The position numbers and the translations under genes were made by a program. A stretch of DNA of 64,000 nucleotides, taken from the NCBI RefSeq assembly GCF_027579695.1, contig NC_083587.1:4875501-4939500 (forward strand), given 5' to 3'. The first letter of the stretch is position 1; the number at the start of each line of letters is the position of its first letter. This document shows, piece after piece, positions 11,601 through 21,744 of this stretch. Source of the DNA: Neoarius graeffei (lineage: Eukaryota > Chordata > Actinopteri > Siluriformes > Ariidae). The notes beneath the pieces were generated by a model. It saw only the letters and a list, made by a program, of their open reading frames with translations, had not been told where the DNA came from and did no database searches.

Positions 11601-11975
11601 CCAGTCTATATGAGGGTTGTGGCGGGTAAGCCAAGGAAGACCTAGAATAACTGGGAACTCTGGTGAAGGAATCAGGTGCAGGGATATTTCTTCCTTGTGA
11701 CCTTGAGACTGGAGGAAGACTGGAGAAGTTACTTGGGTGACTCTTCCGTCACCTAAGGCTTGGCCATCCAGGACAGACACAGACAGTGGGACTTCAAGAG
11801 GTGCAGTCGGGACATTGATACTTTGGGCGAAGTGAACATCCATAAAGTTTCCAGCCACCCCGGAGTCTAACAAGGCCTGACAAGAGTGGACAGACTCACC
11901 CCAGGAGATGGAGACCGGAATGTAGACTCCTTGGCCAGGGAGTTCAGGAGAGAGGGTAGGCCCCGTCACAACCAT
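8648..11975 (-). pseudogene. pol: Pol polyprotein of the chromovirus (protease-RT-RNase H-integrase-chromodomain), broken
   Basis: The long frame 11,975-9387 (862 residues) has protease with active site LLDSG near residue 36, reverse transcriptase with MPFGLTNAP and catalytic YLDD at residues 351-354, RNase H starting [10 protein letters not shown], and integrase with a zinc-binding end (CEVC) and catalytic residues in AVDFITG and VSDWGPQF (usual Arg replaced by Trp) up to the GQTE glutamate. Right after that glutamate the frame shifts (about 9445). It continues at 9679-9104 in another frame, hits one in-frame TAG at about 9104, then runs to 8648 with the integrase C-terminal region and a chromodomain ([20 protein letters not shown]). 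Chromodomains direct integration to chromatin. Two lesions in about 1,100 codons indicate a fairly recent insertion. Confidence 0.9.
8654..8676 (-). promoter_or_regulatory. Polypurine tract with a 17-base G run
   Basis: Immediately before the 3' LTR the sense strand has 17 consecutive G (8673-8657) then TCC. This is where a polypurine tract must lie; the G run has probably expanded by slippage. The pol frame reads through it as a run of glycines. Confidence 0.6.
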
Positions 11976-12961
11976 CCCTCAGCTGGACGGGGTGGTCCTT
12001 TTCCCGAGAGCTCGGGACAAGGTGCTCGGAAATGGCCAGGCTTGCCACAGTAGATGCAGCACTTGTCCCTCCTTCTGCGCTCCCTTTCAGCTGCGGAGAG
12101 ACGAGTACGGCCAACTTGCATGGGCTCTGGACAGTCACTGGAGGAGGTAGACGGGCTCCAGGTCGAGGCAGTGAGGCCGGGGAAGCTCAGGACTCGGCGG
12201 CGCTCTCTAATCCTGTTGTCAAGACGAGTAGAATGTGAGATCAGAGTTTCGAGGTCACTTGGGCATCCGATAGAAGCCAGGCCGTCTTTGATGGGGTCAG
12301 ACAAACCATGGTGAAAGGCTGAAACCAGGGCTGCTTCGTTCCATCTGCTGACTGCTGTGAGCGTCCGGAATGCGATGGTGTAGTCCGCGACGCTTCCTTC
12401 TTGCTGGATGGACATGAGCTTCCTGGCTGCGTCTTTACTGGTATCCGCCTGATCGAAGACACGAAGCATCTCCTCCATAAACAGCTTGAAATCAGAGCAC
12501 TCAGGTCCCTGTCTCTGCCAAATGGCCATTGCCCAAGCTTGTGCCTTACCAGCTAACAAGGTTATCACAAAGGCAATCTTGTGGCGATCCGTAGTGTAGA
12601 TGGTAGGCTGACGCTCAAAGGTGAGTTGGCACTGGGTAAGGAACTCCCAGCACTCACCGTGCTTGCCGTCATACCTCTGTGGTGCAGGAAGGCTGGGTTC
12701 GCGAGGTGAAGGAGACAGCGTGGCGGGAGGCACTGGAGCAGGAGCCAGATCAGGATGAGGAGATGTGGGCAGAGGAGTCAACTGTGCCAGGGTTTTCCCA
12801 ATTTGCTGAAGCAGTACCTCGTGGCGAGCAAGGGCCTCATGTTGGCTTGCAAGCGTTCGTCCATGAGCGTCCATGGTCGCTCCGAAGCGTGTCAAAGCTG
12901 CCATAATTCCCTGAAGGTTGGCCGGGTAGACAGTTGAAGCAGCCTCTGCTGAGTAGGTCAT
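11966..12961 (-). CDS. gag: Gag polyprotein of the chromovirus
   Basis: 331 residues, intact, starting only 13 bases after the 5' LTR. The middle (about residues 95-230) has the Ty3-type capsid pattern ([22 protein letters not shown], then [11 protein letters not shown]). The C-terminal end has a CCHC zinc knuckle, [14 protein letters not shown], for RNA binding. It would build the retrotransposon particle in the cytoplasm. It overlaps the start of pol by 10 bases in another frame, so pol is presumably reached by frameshifting near the stop at 11,966. The start choice is fixed by the first ATG after the primer-binding site. This is the only unbroken protein of the element. Confidence 0.9.
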   Translation of the reverse strand: MTYSAEAASTVYPANLQGIMAALTRFGATMDAHGRTLASQHEALARHEVLLQQIGKTLAQLTPLPTSPHPDLAPAPVPPATLSPSPREPSLPAPQRYDGKHGECWEFLTQCQLTFERQPTIYTTDRHKIAFVITLLAGKAQAWAMAIWQRQGPECSDFKLFMEEMLRVFDQADTSKDAARKLMSIQQEGSVADYTIAFRTLTAVSRWNEAALVSAFHHGLSDPIKDGLASIGCPSDLETLISHSTRLDNRIRERRRVLSFPGLTASTWSPSTSSSDCPEPMQVGRTRLSAAERERRRRDKCCIYCGKPGHFRAPCPELSGKGPPRPAEGWL

Positions 12962-12962
12962 G

Positions 12963-12973
12963 ACGGAGTCTTT
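12963..12973 (-). promoter_or_regulatory. Self-priming primer-binding site of the chromovirus
   Basis: One base after the 5' LTR the sense strand reads AAAGACTCCGT. This is the exact 11-nt complement of ACGGAGTCTTT, predicted to be the first 11 nt of the mRNA (13,352-13,342). It does not begin with TGG as tRNA-primed sites do. This matches the self-priming scheme known for Tf1 and its relatives, in which the mRNA 5' end folds back onto the site. Confidence 0.8.
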
Positions 12974-12974
12974 C

Positions 12975-13530
12975 TGTTAGGGTTTTGCTGGGATTCAAAC
13001 CCGGGTCGTTGGTGTGATAATCCAGCAAACCCCCACTAGGTCACCAGGGGGTGACTCAAATGCAGAGGCGTGAGGCGAAAGTAGAGTATCAAAAAAACAG
13101 TTTATTTACACTATTTACAATCCAATGGAAAAAACAAAAAGAAAATCCAAAACGCTCAGAAGATAAACCAAAAATAAAAATATCCAAAGGTTAAATGTCC
13201 AAAAACAAAAGGAAAGGCAAAATGCTGAACGCTCAGAAGATCAAAAAAGTACAAAGTCCAAAGAGAGCAAAAATATCAAAAACACAAGGGCACAGGCAAG
13301 ATCCGTGGGACAGCGGAAACTAGCACTAGACAGCATAGCATAAAGACTCCGTGACAAGGGAACAAACAGAGGGGTATTTATACACAAACTAATTAAGGAA
13401 CAGGGCGGGGCAGGAAACAGGCAATCAAGACAAACACAAAACACAGTGGCGACCTCTAGAGGCCAAAACAAACATGACAAGATAAACATAACAGTGGCCT
13501 CTAGAGGCCAAAACAGTCCCAGTCCTAACA
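12975..13530 (-). repeat. 5' LTR of the chromovirus
   Basis: 556 bp, TG...CA ended. On the minus strand it has a TATA box TATAAATA (13,382-13,375), a likely mRNA start about 30 bases on at 13,352, and a poly(A) signal AATAAA within GTAAATAAACTG (about 13,105-13,095). Near its 3' end GGGTTTGCTGG (13,032-13,022) can pair with CCAGCAAAACCC (12,991-12,980), a stem of about 11 bp. Confidence 0.95.
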
Positions 13531-14491
13531 CAGACCTAATGTGCTGAATTTACTAAAAAATATTTTAACTGAATTTAATTCATACTGGATTGTCAATTAT
13601 CAAAATAAATGATACATATGTTTAATTTAACTGTATTTACCTGTAAACATAAAGCAATTAAACACTAACATTTGAATTAAACATTTATTCCATCATTATA
13701 CAAGTAAAACACAAGATATTCAGTCAGTCTGGTTTCCTTTGCAAATGACAATGTCCATGCTATAAAAACATTGAGCCAAACTGATTTTCTGCATATTAGT
13801 ATGCAATCTTTAAAACATTGGTGAAATGCATCAAGAACATTAGCAATAACAATAAATGCCAGTAAACAGGGGCTGTTTGACATTAAAAATTGTAACCTCA
13901 ACTTGGATTATATAATATTAAAATTATTAGGTATGTTTAAGTATACAGTATAACAATCAGTTTTATTATTGCCAATGAACATGTCAAAATGTCCATGCTA
14001 TGAGAGCAACAAGCCTGCATCAAGAACAGTGTTCAACACATTCAATAAAGTTACATAAACAATAAGAGTCCAAAAAGTACTTTTGTTATCAATGTAAATC
14101 TCAGCTTGCATTAAGACTATACAGGAGCTAAACTTTCAGGCAACCTTGCCAATGAAAAGTTTACATGGTATGAGAGCATCTTGCTGATCAGTATTTAGGG
14201 ACTACATAAGCAGGTAATTTTTCAGTCTCTGAACCTTGGTTGAAAGGTTTCCAGAATGCAGCTCCAGCATTACTTTTTGGAATATCTCAAAACTATATTT
14301 GAAATTCTCGGGGTATCTCAGATCCAAGGCATAGGTTTGTCCCAACAGATAGCAGCAGGCTCTACTAAGATCCCCAAGACTGCTGAGGACAGTGATACCC
14401 TCCGTCACAATCCCTACATCAGTAGGTTCACTGACTGAGCCATCTTGGTTCTGTCACAGGTAAATCTTCATCACCTTGTCTACCACGGCAC
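13531..14491 (-). other. Mostly unassigned; possible SAMD3-like C-terminal exon at 14,202-14,430
   Basis: Between chromovirus and SINE. On the minus strand 14,430-14,202 reads [20 protein letters not shown] then [15 protein letters not shown] and [12 protein letters not shown], a pattern I associate with the C-terminal ends of multi-copy fish proteins annotated as SAMD3-like. The words GTCCATGCTAT and ATGAGAGCA recur in 13,755-14,180, suggesting a decayed 3' UTR duplication. No upstream exon is visible, so it is a fragment at best. Confidence 0.3.
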
Positions 14492-14866
14492 GGGTGGCAT
14501 GGTGGTGTAGTGGTTAGCACTGTCGCCTCACAGCAAGAAGGTTCTGGGTTCGAGCCCAGTTGCTGGTGGGGGCCTTTCTGTGTGGAGTTTGCATGTTCTC
14601 CCCGTGTCTGCGTGGGTTTCCTCTGGGTGCTCTGGTTTCCCCCACAGTCCAAAGACATGCAGTTAGGTTAACGTGGGGTGGCCTCGGGCTGAAGTGCCCT
14701 TGAGCAAGGTACCTAACCCCTGACTGCTCCCCAGGCACTGTAGTTTGGCTGCCCACTGCTCTGGGTGTGTGTGCATGTGTTCACTGCTTCAGATGGGTTA
14801 AATGCAGAGGATGAATTTCACTGTGCTTGAAGTGTACATGTGACAAATAAAGATTTCTTCTTCTTT
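14492..14866 (+). mobile_element. tRNA-headed SINE, type B tail
   Basis: Head with GTGGTGTAGTGGTTAGCA and B-box GGTTCGAGCCC, and the same central part as the type A copies up to CCAAAGACATGCAGTTAGGT. It then switches to a different tail (CTGAAGTGCCCTTGAGCAAG, later CACTGCTTCAGATGGGTTAA and GAATTTCACTGTGCTTGAAG) ending in a TTC repeat. A clear target duplication is not visible. Confidence 0.85.
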
Positions 14867-15127
14867 GTACACTGTTAGGTGCATCAGCAGCATCCTGGAT
14901 ACATTGCAAAGATAACTCGTTGGAGCTCATTCTCAGCTTGCACATGTGGCACAATAAATCATGTGTATGTAATAATTTCTGGGATGTAAGGTTAAGTTCA
15001 AGTAATTTTTTTATGTTTGCTATGTGTTATATGCATTTATGGGGAGAAAATGTTGGTAGTTAGAATTCAGGGTATAATGTACTCATAACCAGTGTTATTA
15101 GGTAGTAGCATCTACATAAGCAGTGTA
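14867..15127. other. No recognised feature
   Basis: A/T-rich sequence between the SINE and the Tc1-like element; no frame or repeat end recognised. Confidence 0.5.
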
Positions 15128-15508
15128 TAGTGGATATAAAAAGTGTACACACCCTGTTAAAATGATAGGTTTTTCTGATGTAAAAAAAATGAGACCATGA
15201 TAATTTCAAAACTTTTCCCACCTTTAATGTGACCTATAACCTGTACAATTCAGGTAAAAACAAGCAAATCTGTTAAGGGGGGAAAAACTATAAAAAATAA
15301 AAAATGTACAATAAGCTGGTTGCATAAGTGTGCACACCCTTAAACTAATACTTTGTTGAAGCACCTTTTGATTTAATTACAGCATTCAGTCTTTTTGGGT
15401 ACACACCTGCCATCAATTAAAATGACTCTGACTAACCCCACATAAAGTTCAGCTGTCATAGTAGGATTTTTCCTGATATTTACACAGTTGCATCCTCCAG
15501 CAAAAGCC

Positions 15509-15620
15509 ATGGTTCGCAGAGAGCTTACAAAACATCAAAGGGATCTCATTGTTGAAAGGTATCAGTCAGGAGAAGGGTACAAAAAAATTTCCACGGCATT
15601 AGATATACCATGGAGCACAG
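15509..15620 (+). pseudogene. Tc1-like transposase N-terminus, truncated
   Basis: Starts MVRRELTKHQRDLIVERY then SGEGYKKISTALDIPWST, the first helix-turn-helix of the Tc1 paired-like DNA-binding domain. The usual protein has about 340 residues; here it stops after about 37 where the LINE begins. It would have bound the terminal repeats of the element. Non-functional. Confidence 0.8.
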
Positions 15621-15711
15621 AGGGATGTATGATGGAATCAAGTAAGCCCTTAGTCCACTGCAGAACAAGGCTGCCCCCCCCAAAGTCAACGCCAATGAAC
15701 CTCTGCCCACT

Positions 15712-17434
15712 TTGGATGGACTTGATGCTGAGCCAATTCTGAAAGAACTTGAAGAAGCACTAGATGCACTTGCTGCTGGCAAAGCTCTAGGAAAGGACAG
15801 CATACCACCAGATATCCTCAAATGTGCCAAAGGTCCTTTCATCCATGAACTGCATGAGCTTTTCTGTCAGTACTGGAGGGAAGGAGCAGTCCCACAGGAC
15901 GTGAGATGCCAATATCGTCACCCTTTACAAAAACAAAGGCGTGACTGCAATAACTACTGTGGCATCTCACTGCTCAGCATTGTTGGGAAGCTGTTTGCAT
16001 GTGTCATCCTGAAGAGACTTCAGGTCGTTGCTGACAGAGTCGACCCAAAGTCCCAGTGTGGCTTTCATGCTGAGAGGTTTACTACTGACATGATCTTTTC
16101 TGTCAGGCAACTGCAAGAGAAATGCAGAGAGCAGGGGAAACCATTATACATTGCCTTCATTGGCCTTATCAAGGCATTTGACCTTGTGAGCAGAAGAGGA
16201 CTCTTTGAAATCCTGAGAAAGATTAGATGTCCTGCAACGTTGCTCACCATCATCAAATCATTTCATGATGATATGAAAGGAGCCGTTGTGTATGATGGCT
16301 CCATCTCTGAATCCTTCAACATATTCAGTGGAGTGAAGCAGGGATGCGTTCTAGCTCCCATGCTGTTTGGAATCTTCTTTGCAGTCATGCTGTAATACAC
16401 CTTCAGAACAGTGACAGAAGGGATCTATTTGTGGAGAAGGTCAGACAGGAACCTTTTCAGACTGTCTAGACTGAGGGCAAAGACAAAGGTGCAGTAGAAA
16501 TGCATCAGAGACTTTCTCTTTGCTGATGATGCAGCAGTTGCAACCCACTCACAAGAGGAGCTCCAGTCTGCCATGTTGTCCTATGCTGTTGCCTGCAATG
16601 AATTTGGCCTCACCATTAGCTTAAAGAAGACTCAAGTGATGGGACAAGGTGTTGATCAGCTTCCCTCCATCACAATTGCTGACCAGGAGCTGGAAACAGT
16701 CAATGAGTTTGTTTACCTGGGCTCTTTAATCTCTAACAATCTGTCCTTGGACAGCCAGATCAACAGACACATTGGAAAGGCTGCATCAACCTTTGCCAGA
16801 CTGTCCAAGAGAGTCTGGACCAACAACAAGCTCATGGAACACATCAAGATCCAAGTGTACAGGGCCTGTGTACTGAACATACTGCTCTATGGCAGTGAAT
16901 CTTGGACCCTGAAACCAAGGCAGGAGCAAAGACTCAATTTGTTCCACATGCACTACCTGAGGCATATCCTGGGAATCACTTGGTGAGACAAGGTCCCCAA
17001 CAACATAATGCTCCAGAGGGCCAACATCACCTCCATGTTTGCCTTGCTGAAGCAGAGACACATGTGCTGGCTAGGACACATCTCCAGCATGCCAGATGGA
17101 CGTATCCCTAAGGACCTCCTCTACAGAGAGCTGGCATCTGGTCACGGACCAGTCAGCTGTCCTCAGCTTTGCTACAAGGACACTTGAAAACATGACCTCA
17201 AAGCTCTCACCATTGACATGAACTCCTAGCAGATGCTTGCAGCAGACAGGTGTGCCTGGAAACTGGCAATGACAAAAGGTCTGTCAGTTTTTGAGGAGAG
17301 TCTCATGCAGAGAGCTGATGAGAAAAGAGCTGCCCGCAAATCTTGTCCTACAGCTGTCAGTGCTGCTACACAGTTCTGCTGTGCAAAGTGTGGAAGAGAC
17401 TGCCATTCCCGCACTGGACAACTGAAAGTGTTCC
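15712..17434 (+). pseudogene. LINE reverse transcriptase, degraded
   Basis: The first part (15,712-16,395) has the fingers and palm: GKALGKDSIPPDILK, NNYCGISLLSIVGKLFA, the LIKAFD region (first catalytic Asp) and VKQGCVLAPMLFGIFFA. Stops follow at 16,394 and about 16,494. The catalytic LFADDAAV box is at about 16,518-16,541. 16,573-16,986 holds the thumb and C-terminal region (LISLKKTQVMGQ-like, FVYLGSLIS, LLYGSESWTL), then broken frames to CHSRTGQLKVF. The FVYLGS...LYGSESWT style is seen in RTE/BovB-like and related LINEs; clade assignment is by pattern only. At least three lesions. Confidence 0.8.
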
Positions 17435-18464
17435 TAGGTGTAGGTACCATGCGCCATCTTGTATCTAAGAACTACAACTCCCAGCCAATTTCCGCGTTGA
17501 CTACGTCACCCCTGGGTGGGATCACTTACATCACATCTTTCAGCATTCCAAAGGACTTGGAAATATGCCATCTCGCTCTCTTTCGTGTCTGATCCCGAGC
17601 GGAACGGACCTAAAAAGAGACACTCGTTATCGGACTGTCTGAAACCTCGACTCTTTCTTGCAAGATCCACGCTTCCAGCGCGTTTTCCTCCTACCCTTGA
17701 TCACGGTAGACTCCGGAAACACGAGCGCTTTAACTCAAGCGAGTTATAAACTGGTTTTCAATTATTCTTTAAGTACGTACGAAAACTGCAAGCAAAAGGC
17801 AGTTTTCCTTTGTTCTTCATCTGTTCGGGATCGGCTGGACCCTCCTGGACCCGTGCACGGTGCTTTGAACAGAGCTCTTCCTTCTCACGAGCTACGATGC
17901 CTCCCCAGATAGCAGAGGGACGTTGAAACGGCGCCGATTCTTGGTCAGAATGGTCGGTTTCCGTTGTAAGTCAGAAAATCAACGCTGAAACGGCACCGTG
18001 AAACGTCGATTTCTCCGCCGTCGGAGAAGGTCGATTTATCACTGTTGAATCACCGTGGGTAAAGGTTGATCTGTCGACCGTCAGAGAAGGTCGAATATAC
18101 AATGTTGAACCATCGTCACTTTTGCCGGCCAGTTTTCAACATTGGTAGGATGAGCAACTAATTGTTCAGAATACAAATTCTGGCCCGTAGCCAGGGGGGA
18201 TCGGAGGGTTCGTTCGATCCCCCCTCCCCGGACACACACGCCCCTCAAGATTACTCAAGATTTATTCATTTGTTCATGTCCGATGAATATACATTGATTC
18301 ACATTTAAATTTACAATATCAAATCCAGACTAATCAAAAAAGAAAAGTAGACTAAGTGAGGACGAGTTAGAAAAACGGGTTCATTTCTCCTATGTTTATG
18401 TTTACACGTTTTGTTCAGACTGCTTTACACCTCAATCCAGTGGGTGGCGGTAATGCCCCCATTA

Positions 18465-18805
18465 GACCCCTTTCACTGACGTCACCCGAAACCGGAAGTA
18501 AACAAACCCTGCGCTATATTGGAAGACCAACAAACTCGTGATTAGGGGGAAATAACGGCAGCGCGCGGTATGTGAACCCACGAGGCACTTGGTTCATCAA
18601 AAACCTACAATGGTAAACTTTTGTGCTGTGTTAGGGTTCTAACAAAGCTGATGGGAAAGGTGAAAAGAAGTCTTTCTACAGAATACCAGCTGTGATTGAG
18701 ACACAAGCAAACCAAGGAGCTTTCTGCCGGGAGACAGAGAGAGGATTTAGCTGCTTTATGCAGAGCGGATCTGAATACTTCAAGTCTATTTTGTTACTGG
18801 TAAGT
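18465..18805 (+). mobile_element. ISL2EU-like transposon 5' end with THAP exon
   Basis: Begins GACCCCTTTCACTGACGTCA after TA, the same terminus as the complete element at 54,983. A possible matching right end (AAAGGGGGTC then TA) is at 21,180-21,189. The THAP exon is annotated separately. The THAP domain plus TA-type target site suggests the ISL2EU superfamily; this is inference. Confidence 0.5.
18610..18805 (+). pseudogene. THAP-domain first exon, degraded
   Basis: Starts ATG with MVNFCAVLG, the opening of a THAP zinc finger (C2CH type), then loses frame after about ten codons; later frames read RIPAVIE-like and LCRADLKYFK-like sequence. It ends at a plausible splice donor, ACTG|GTAAGTC (18,799-18,800). 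THAP domains bind the terminal repeats in P, Kolobok and ISL2EU-type transposases. Here the key cysteine spacing is lost, so it cannot function. Confidence 0.5.
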
Positions 18806-19898
18806 CACTAGGCTAGAGTGTTGTAGAACATTTTTTTAAATGTCTAAATTAGAAGATTTGAAGTGTGCTCATGTATTTGTGGGGTACGGGAGTAGGGGGC
18901 CAGATGAAGTCCACCTTTGGGGAAAAAAGATCCCCCCCCTCCACAATGCTGGCTACGGGCCTGAAATTGCCACTGTTTGTCTTATCCTGCTTACACATAG
19001 ATACGAGTAAATGATATAAGTATAAGTGATAATGATAAGTAAATGATAAAAAAAGAACAAAAACCAGTTTACTTTCTTAACTCAGCAATGGATTTGACCT
19101 TCTATCTTTGCAAGTTTTTTTTGCAAATAATTTAACATTTCCAAGATGATCATAAATTAATTCTAAGAAGATTGAAAGTGTTACAAAACCTGCATCTTAT
19201 ACCTAACTGGTGGGAATGGTGGTGTTACAACTTATCCTGGTGTTACTTTCATACCCGGTGTCTCTCATCTCTGTTGTATTGACTTTCATTTCAAGGCATG
19301 ATATAAAAAAGGGCCAGTACGTATACGTAGCGATATGTCGTTGGATGTCCCACGCTGTCCCATAATGCAGTGCGATTACCACTGCTGTTTACTGGATGAC
19401 GTCATTTTCGTTATATACCTGGGTGCACGTGAAACTCCCACACCACTCGGTTGGATCGCGACTCTCTTGTGGATCGGCCTGCTGTTACGCTTGGACCATT
19501 GAAACAACATTGAGAAAAACACTGGACCACGCTACATTTTCATTCATCCCTGGACATCTGGTACGTACCATTATTCAGTCACTATTAATAAAGGGAATTT
19601 CGAATACAATTTCAAGCAGTTTAAGAAGTTATGATGAACTTCAGTCATATCACGTGTTGGAGAAATTTCCCTCAACTAGTATCCATTTGAAACAACAACA
19701 ATGCAGATGCATTATTTAATCGAAAAACGAGTCGAAGTAGTTGTCTTGTTGGAGTGAAAACTTAGCGTTGGTGTGAAAACTTAGTGTTTAAATTGAGCAT
19801 GTAGGCCTAGGTCGCATGTCATTTTGAGCTGACCTGTTCTTTTGTGTAGCCTCATTATTGTCTCATTATTGTCTTCATGCTACATTTTATTCTATCAG

Positions 19899-20789
19899 GT
19901 GTCTACCTTAGCCCTTTGTGGAGGAACCGACGTAGGGGTCACAGTGAGGCGGATGCTGCGTAGCCTCCTGGTCAACAGCTTGGCCAGCCAATTTAACTGG
20001 GCTGGAAAGGGGGAAAAAACTGCGTTTAAGGACACCAAGATCCATGATGTCCTGTTTGGTAGGTTATGCATGTGCACAAAGCTGTAAAAGAGGGTAAAAT
20101 AGTAAGCTGTCGCAAGTACTTGCACACTACTTCTAAACGTTCTTTGATAACTCCTTCACTAACTGTAACATTACGATTATAATGACAACGACAAACATAT
20201 TGTGAAAGATGCAAAGGATTAAAAAGGATTAAGAAACTCACCAGGCGCCTTACTCAGAAAAAGCAGGTATGCAGGCAAGTCCAGGGAGGCTGACTGAGTG
20301 ACGAATGGTCCGGTAGTGGCATTTCTATTTCCGCTTTGTGTCAATGGGGAAATTAAAATGTTTTTTTTTTTTTTTAATCCCGTTTAAATTGTCACAAGAT
20401 TCACATCTATGGTTTCTGATTTTTACATATATTTTCTGTACTAGTACCATTACTTGCCACCTACCACTAGAGTGTGACGTGCATAGTCTTAACAACTCAA
20501 ACTTTAACAATTATCACCATGCAAAGTCTCAATGTTGTTTTGTTCTTTTTCTTTCAGTTGCTCTACAAAAGCAGCTGCCAGGGAGCACACACGCTACTTT
20601 TAGTGACGCAATCAAGAAGTGGCTTAAGTATGTGCCAGAGAGAGAGGGAGGGATGAGGAGACGTGAGGTAGGGTGGCATTTAGAAACCCATTGCCTACTG
20701 CTGACTTTCTTTATCAATGCTGCATCAAATTAATTTTGGTTATGTTTTTCTGTTTCCATGTACAGGTGTCTGTGCCGCAGGAGGAATAG
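19899..20789 (+). CDS. 3' end of a DUF4806-type gene (three exons)
   Basis: Exon 1, 19,899-20,058, after CTATCAG and before GTAGGT, encodes VSTLALCGGTDVGVTVRRML...NSLASQFNWAGKGEK then FKDTKIHDVLF. Exon 2, 20,558-20,667, after TTTCAG and before GTAGGG, continues in phase (one base carried over) as VALQKQLPGSTHATFSDAIK then KWLKYVPEREGG. Exon 3, 20,766-20,789, after TACAG, gives VSVPQEE and a stop. AATAAA follows at 20,809. The GG...RRML...FNWAGKGEK...F pattern is that of DUF4806, a domain of unknown function common in multi-copy fish and cnidarian proteins, some linked to transposons. All three junctions keep the reading frame with no stop, so the piece looks intact. Upstream exons were not identified with confidence (19,396-19,572 ending at CTG|GTACGT is a candidate). 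The function is unknown. Confidence 0.65.
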
Positions 20790-20808
20790 GCCACAATTAT
20801 AAATTATA

Positions 20809-20814
20809 AATAAA
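20809..20814 (+). terminator. Poly(A) signal of the DUF4806-type gene
   Basis: AATAAA 20 bases after the stop codon of the third exon. Confidence 0.6.
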
Positions 20815-21744
20815 TCATAAAATGTTTCTAAGAACTTGTTCAAGTGTGTTCTGTTCCTTATAAATGTTAAAAGTTATGCCTCATTAGATAGCTTGACAAA
20901 CATTAGGAGAGGTGCATTGTTGCATGCATTTTTATATCCTGTTGTACATAAAACACGCACATTGATATAAATTAAGTTTCACTTTCATGGTTGAAGTATG
21001 CATGTGTGTGTTCATCCTAGGCAAGAGCCCCGATGCTTTATTGTTAGCTAGTTTAATTTAGCCTGTTTTGCTTAATTTGTAGCCTTCCTGTTGTACATAA
21101 AACAGGAAGTAAAGTTGGATGAATCATCGCCGAAAATTAAACTATAAATCGACCGAAATCCGTAGTTGAATAAAGGGTGAAAGGGGGTCTATTCTCTGTC
21201 GGCCACCATCCACTTTTCAACGTCGTTTCAACGCAAACTCGTATGAGCAAAGCGGTGTTGAATCAACGCCGGTGATCCACGATGATTCGACGGCGTATGG
21301 TCGAAGAACATGCCGATGATTCCCCATCGAATCAACGCCCTTTTGCTATCTGGGTCTTCAAAGAACCTCTTCTTCTCCCTACAGAAGACCTGCCTCTCCA
21401 GAAAGACTGTGCTTTCTACAAAAAGGCGAGATTTTGAAGTAACACTGGCGTTGGGCAAAAGATTAAGTCTTAGGAATTAGTTATCCACTTAATATGAAGT
21501 TATATGAAGTTAAATGAAGTGTATACACTGAATTTTGGTTCTCTATCATTTGTTTGTTGATTTATATTGGTTAATCAATAAGTTTTTGCATGTTCTCTCT
21601 CTTTTCCTTTTTAACATTCTAATTTCATTACTCACACATATCCTGACCTCATTAAGATTTCAGTACATTGGGTAATACTATAGGGCTAGGGGGTTAGCTG
21701 GCTGGAAAAGCCTTTTATCTCCACTGGGCCTCACACGTGCTTTA

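Larger units (their letters stand above)
8104..13530 (-). mobile_element. Ty3/sushi-type chromovirus, full length, minus strand
   Basis: A 5.4-kb LTR retrotransposon with LTRs at 12,975-13,530 (5') and 8,104-8,653 (3'), both TGTTAGG...CCTAACA. The flanks are CAGAA (8099-8103) and CAGAC (13,531-13,535), a 5-bp duplication with one mismatch. Order on the minus strand is 5' LTR, primer-binding site, gag with zinc knuckle, protease, reverse transcriptase, RNase H, integrase, chromodomain, polypurine tract, 3' LTR. No env. The layout is that of vertebrate chromoviruses of the Tf1/sushi group. It is disabled by one frameshift and one stop in pol. Confidence 0.95.
18180..18963. mobile_element. TIR element with GGCCCGTAGCC ends
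   Basis: Left CTGGCCCGTAGCCAGGGGGG and right CTGGCTACGGGCCTG are inverted copies; AAATT borders both sides (18,175-18,179; 18,964-18,968). The CAGGCCCGTAGCC terminus resembles hAT-type ends. It holds the 5' end of an ISL2EU-like element (from 18,465) with a THAP exon, either captured or inserted. Confidence 0.6.
17904..21354 (+). mobile_element. DNA transposon with CCCAGATAGC termini carrying a DUF4806-type gene
   Basis: Left end CCCAGATAGCAGAGGGACG and right end CGCCCTTTTGCTATCTGGG form an inverted repeat; it interrupts the solo LTR. The dinucleotide TC lies on both sides, a possible 2-bp duplication. Subterminal regions are full of GTTGAA / TTCAAC words (17,915-18,150 and 21,215-21,335). 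Inside are an hAT-like insertion (18,180-18,963) and three consecutive exons of a DUF4806-type gene. No transposase is recognised. The superfamily is not assigned. Confidence 0.65.

Noticed and set aside
12975-13060. tRNA-like fold in the chromovirus U5 (GGTTTGAATCC looks like a B-box)
   Set aside because: The surrounding bases pair as one long hairpin and give no acceptor stem; a U5 stem-loop of a self-priming element explains it better.
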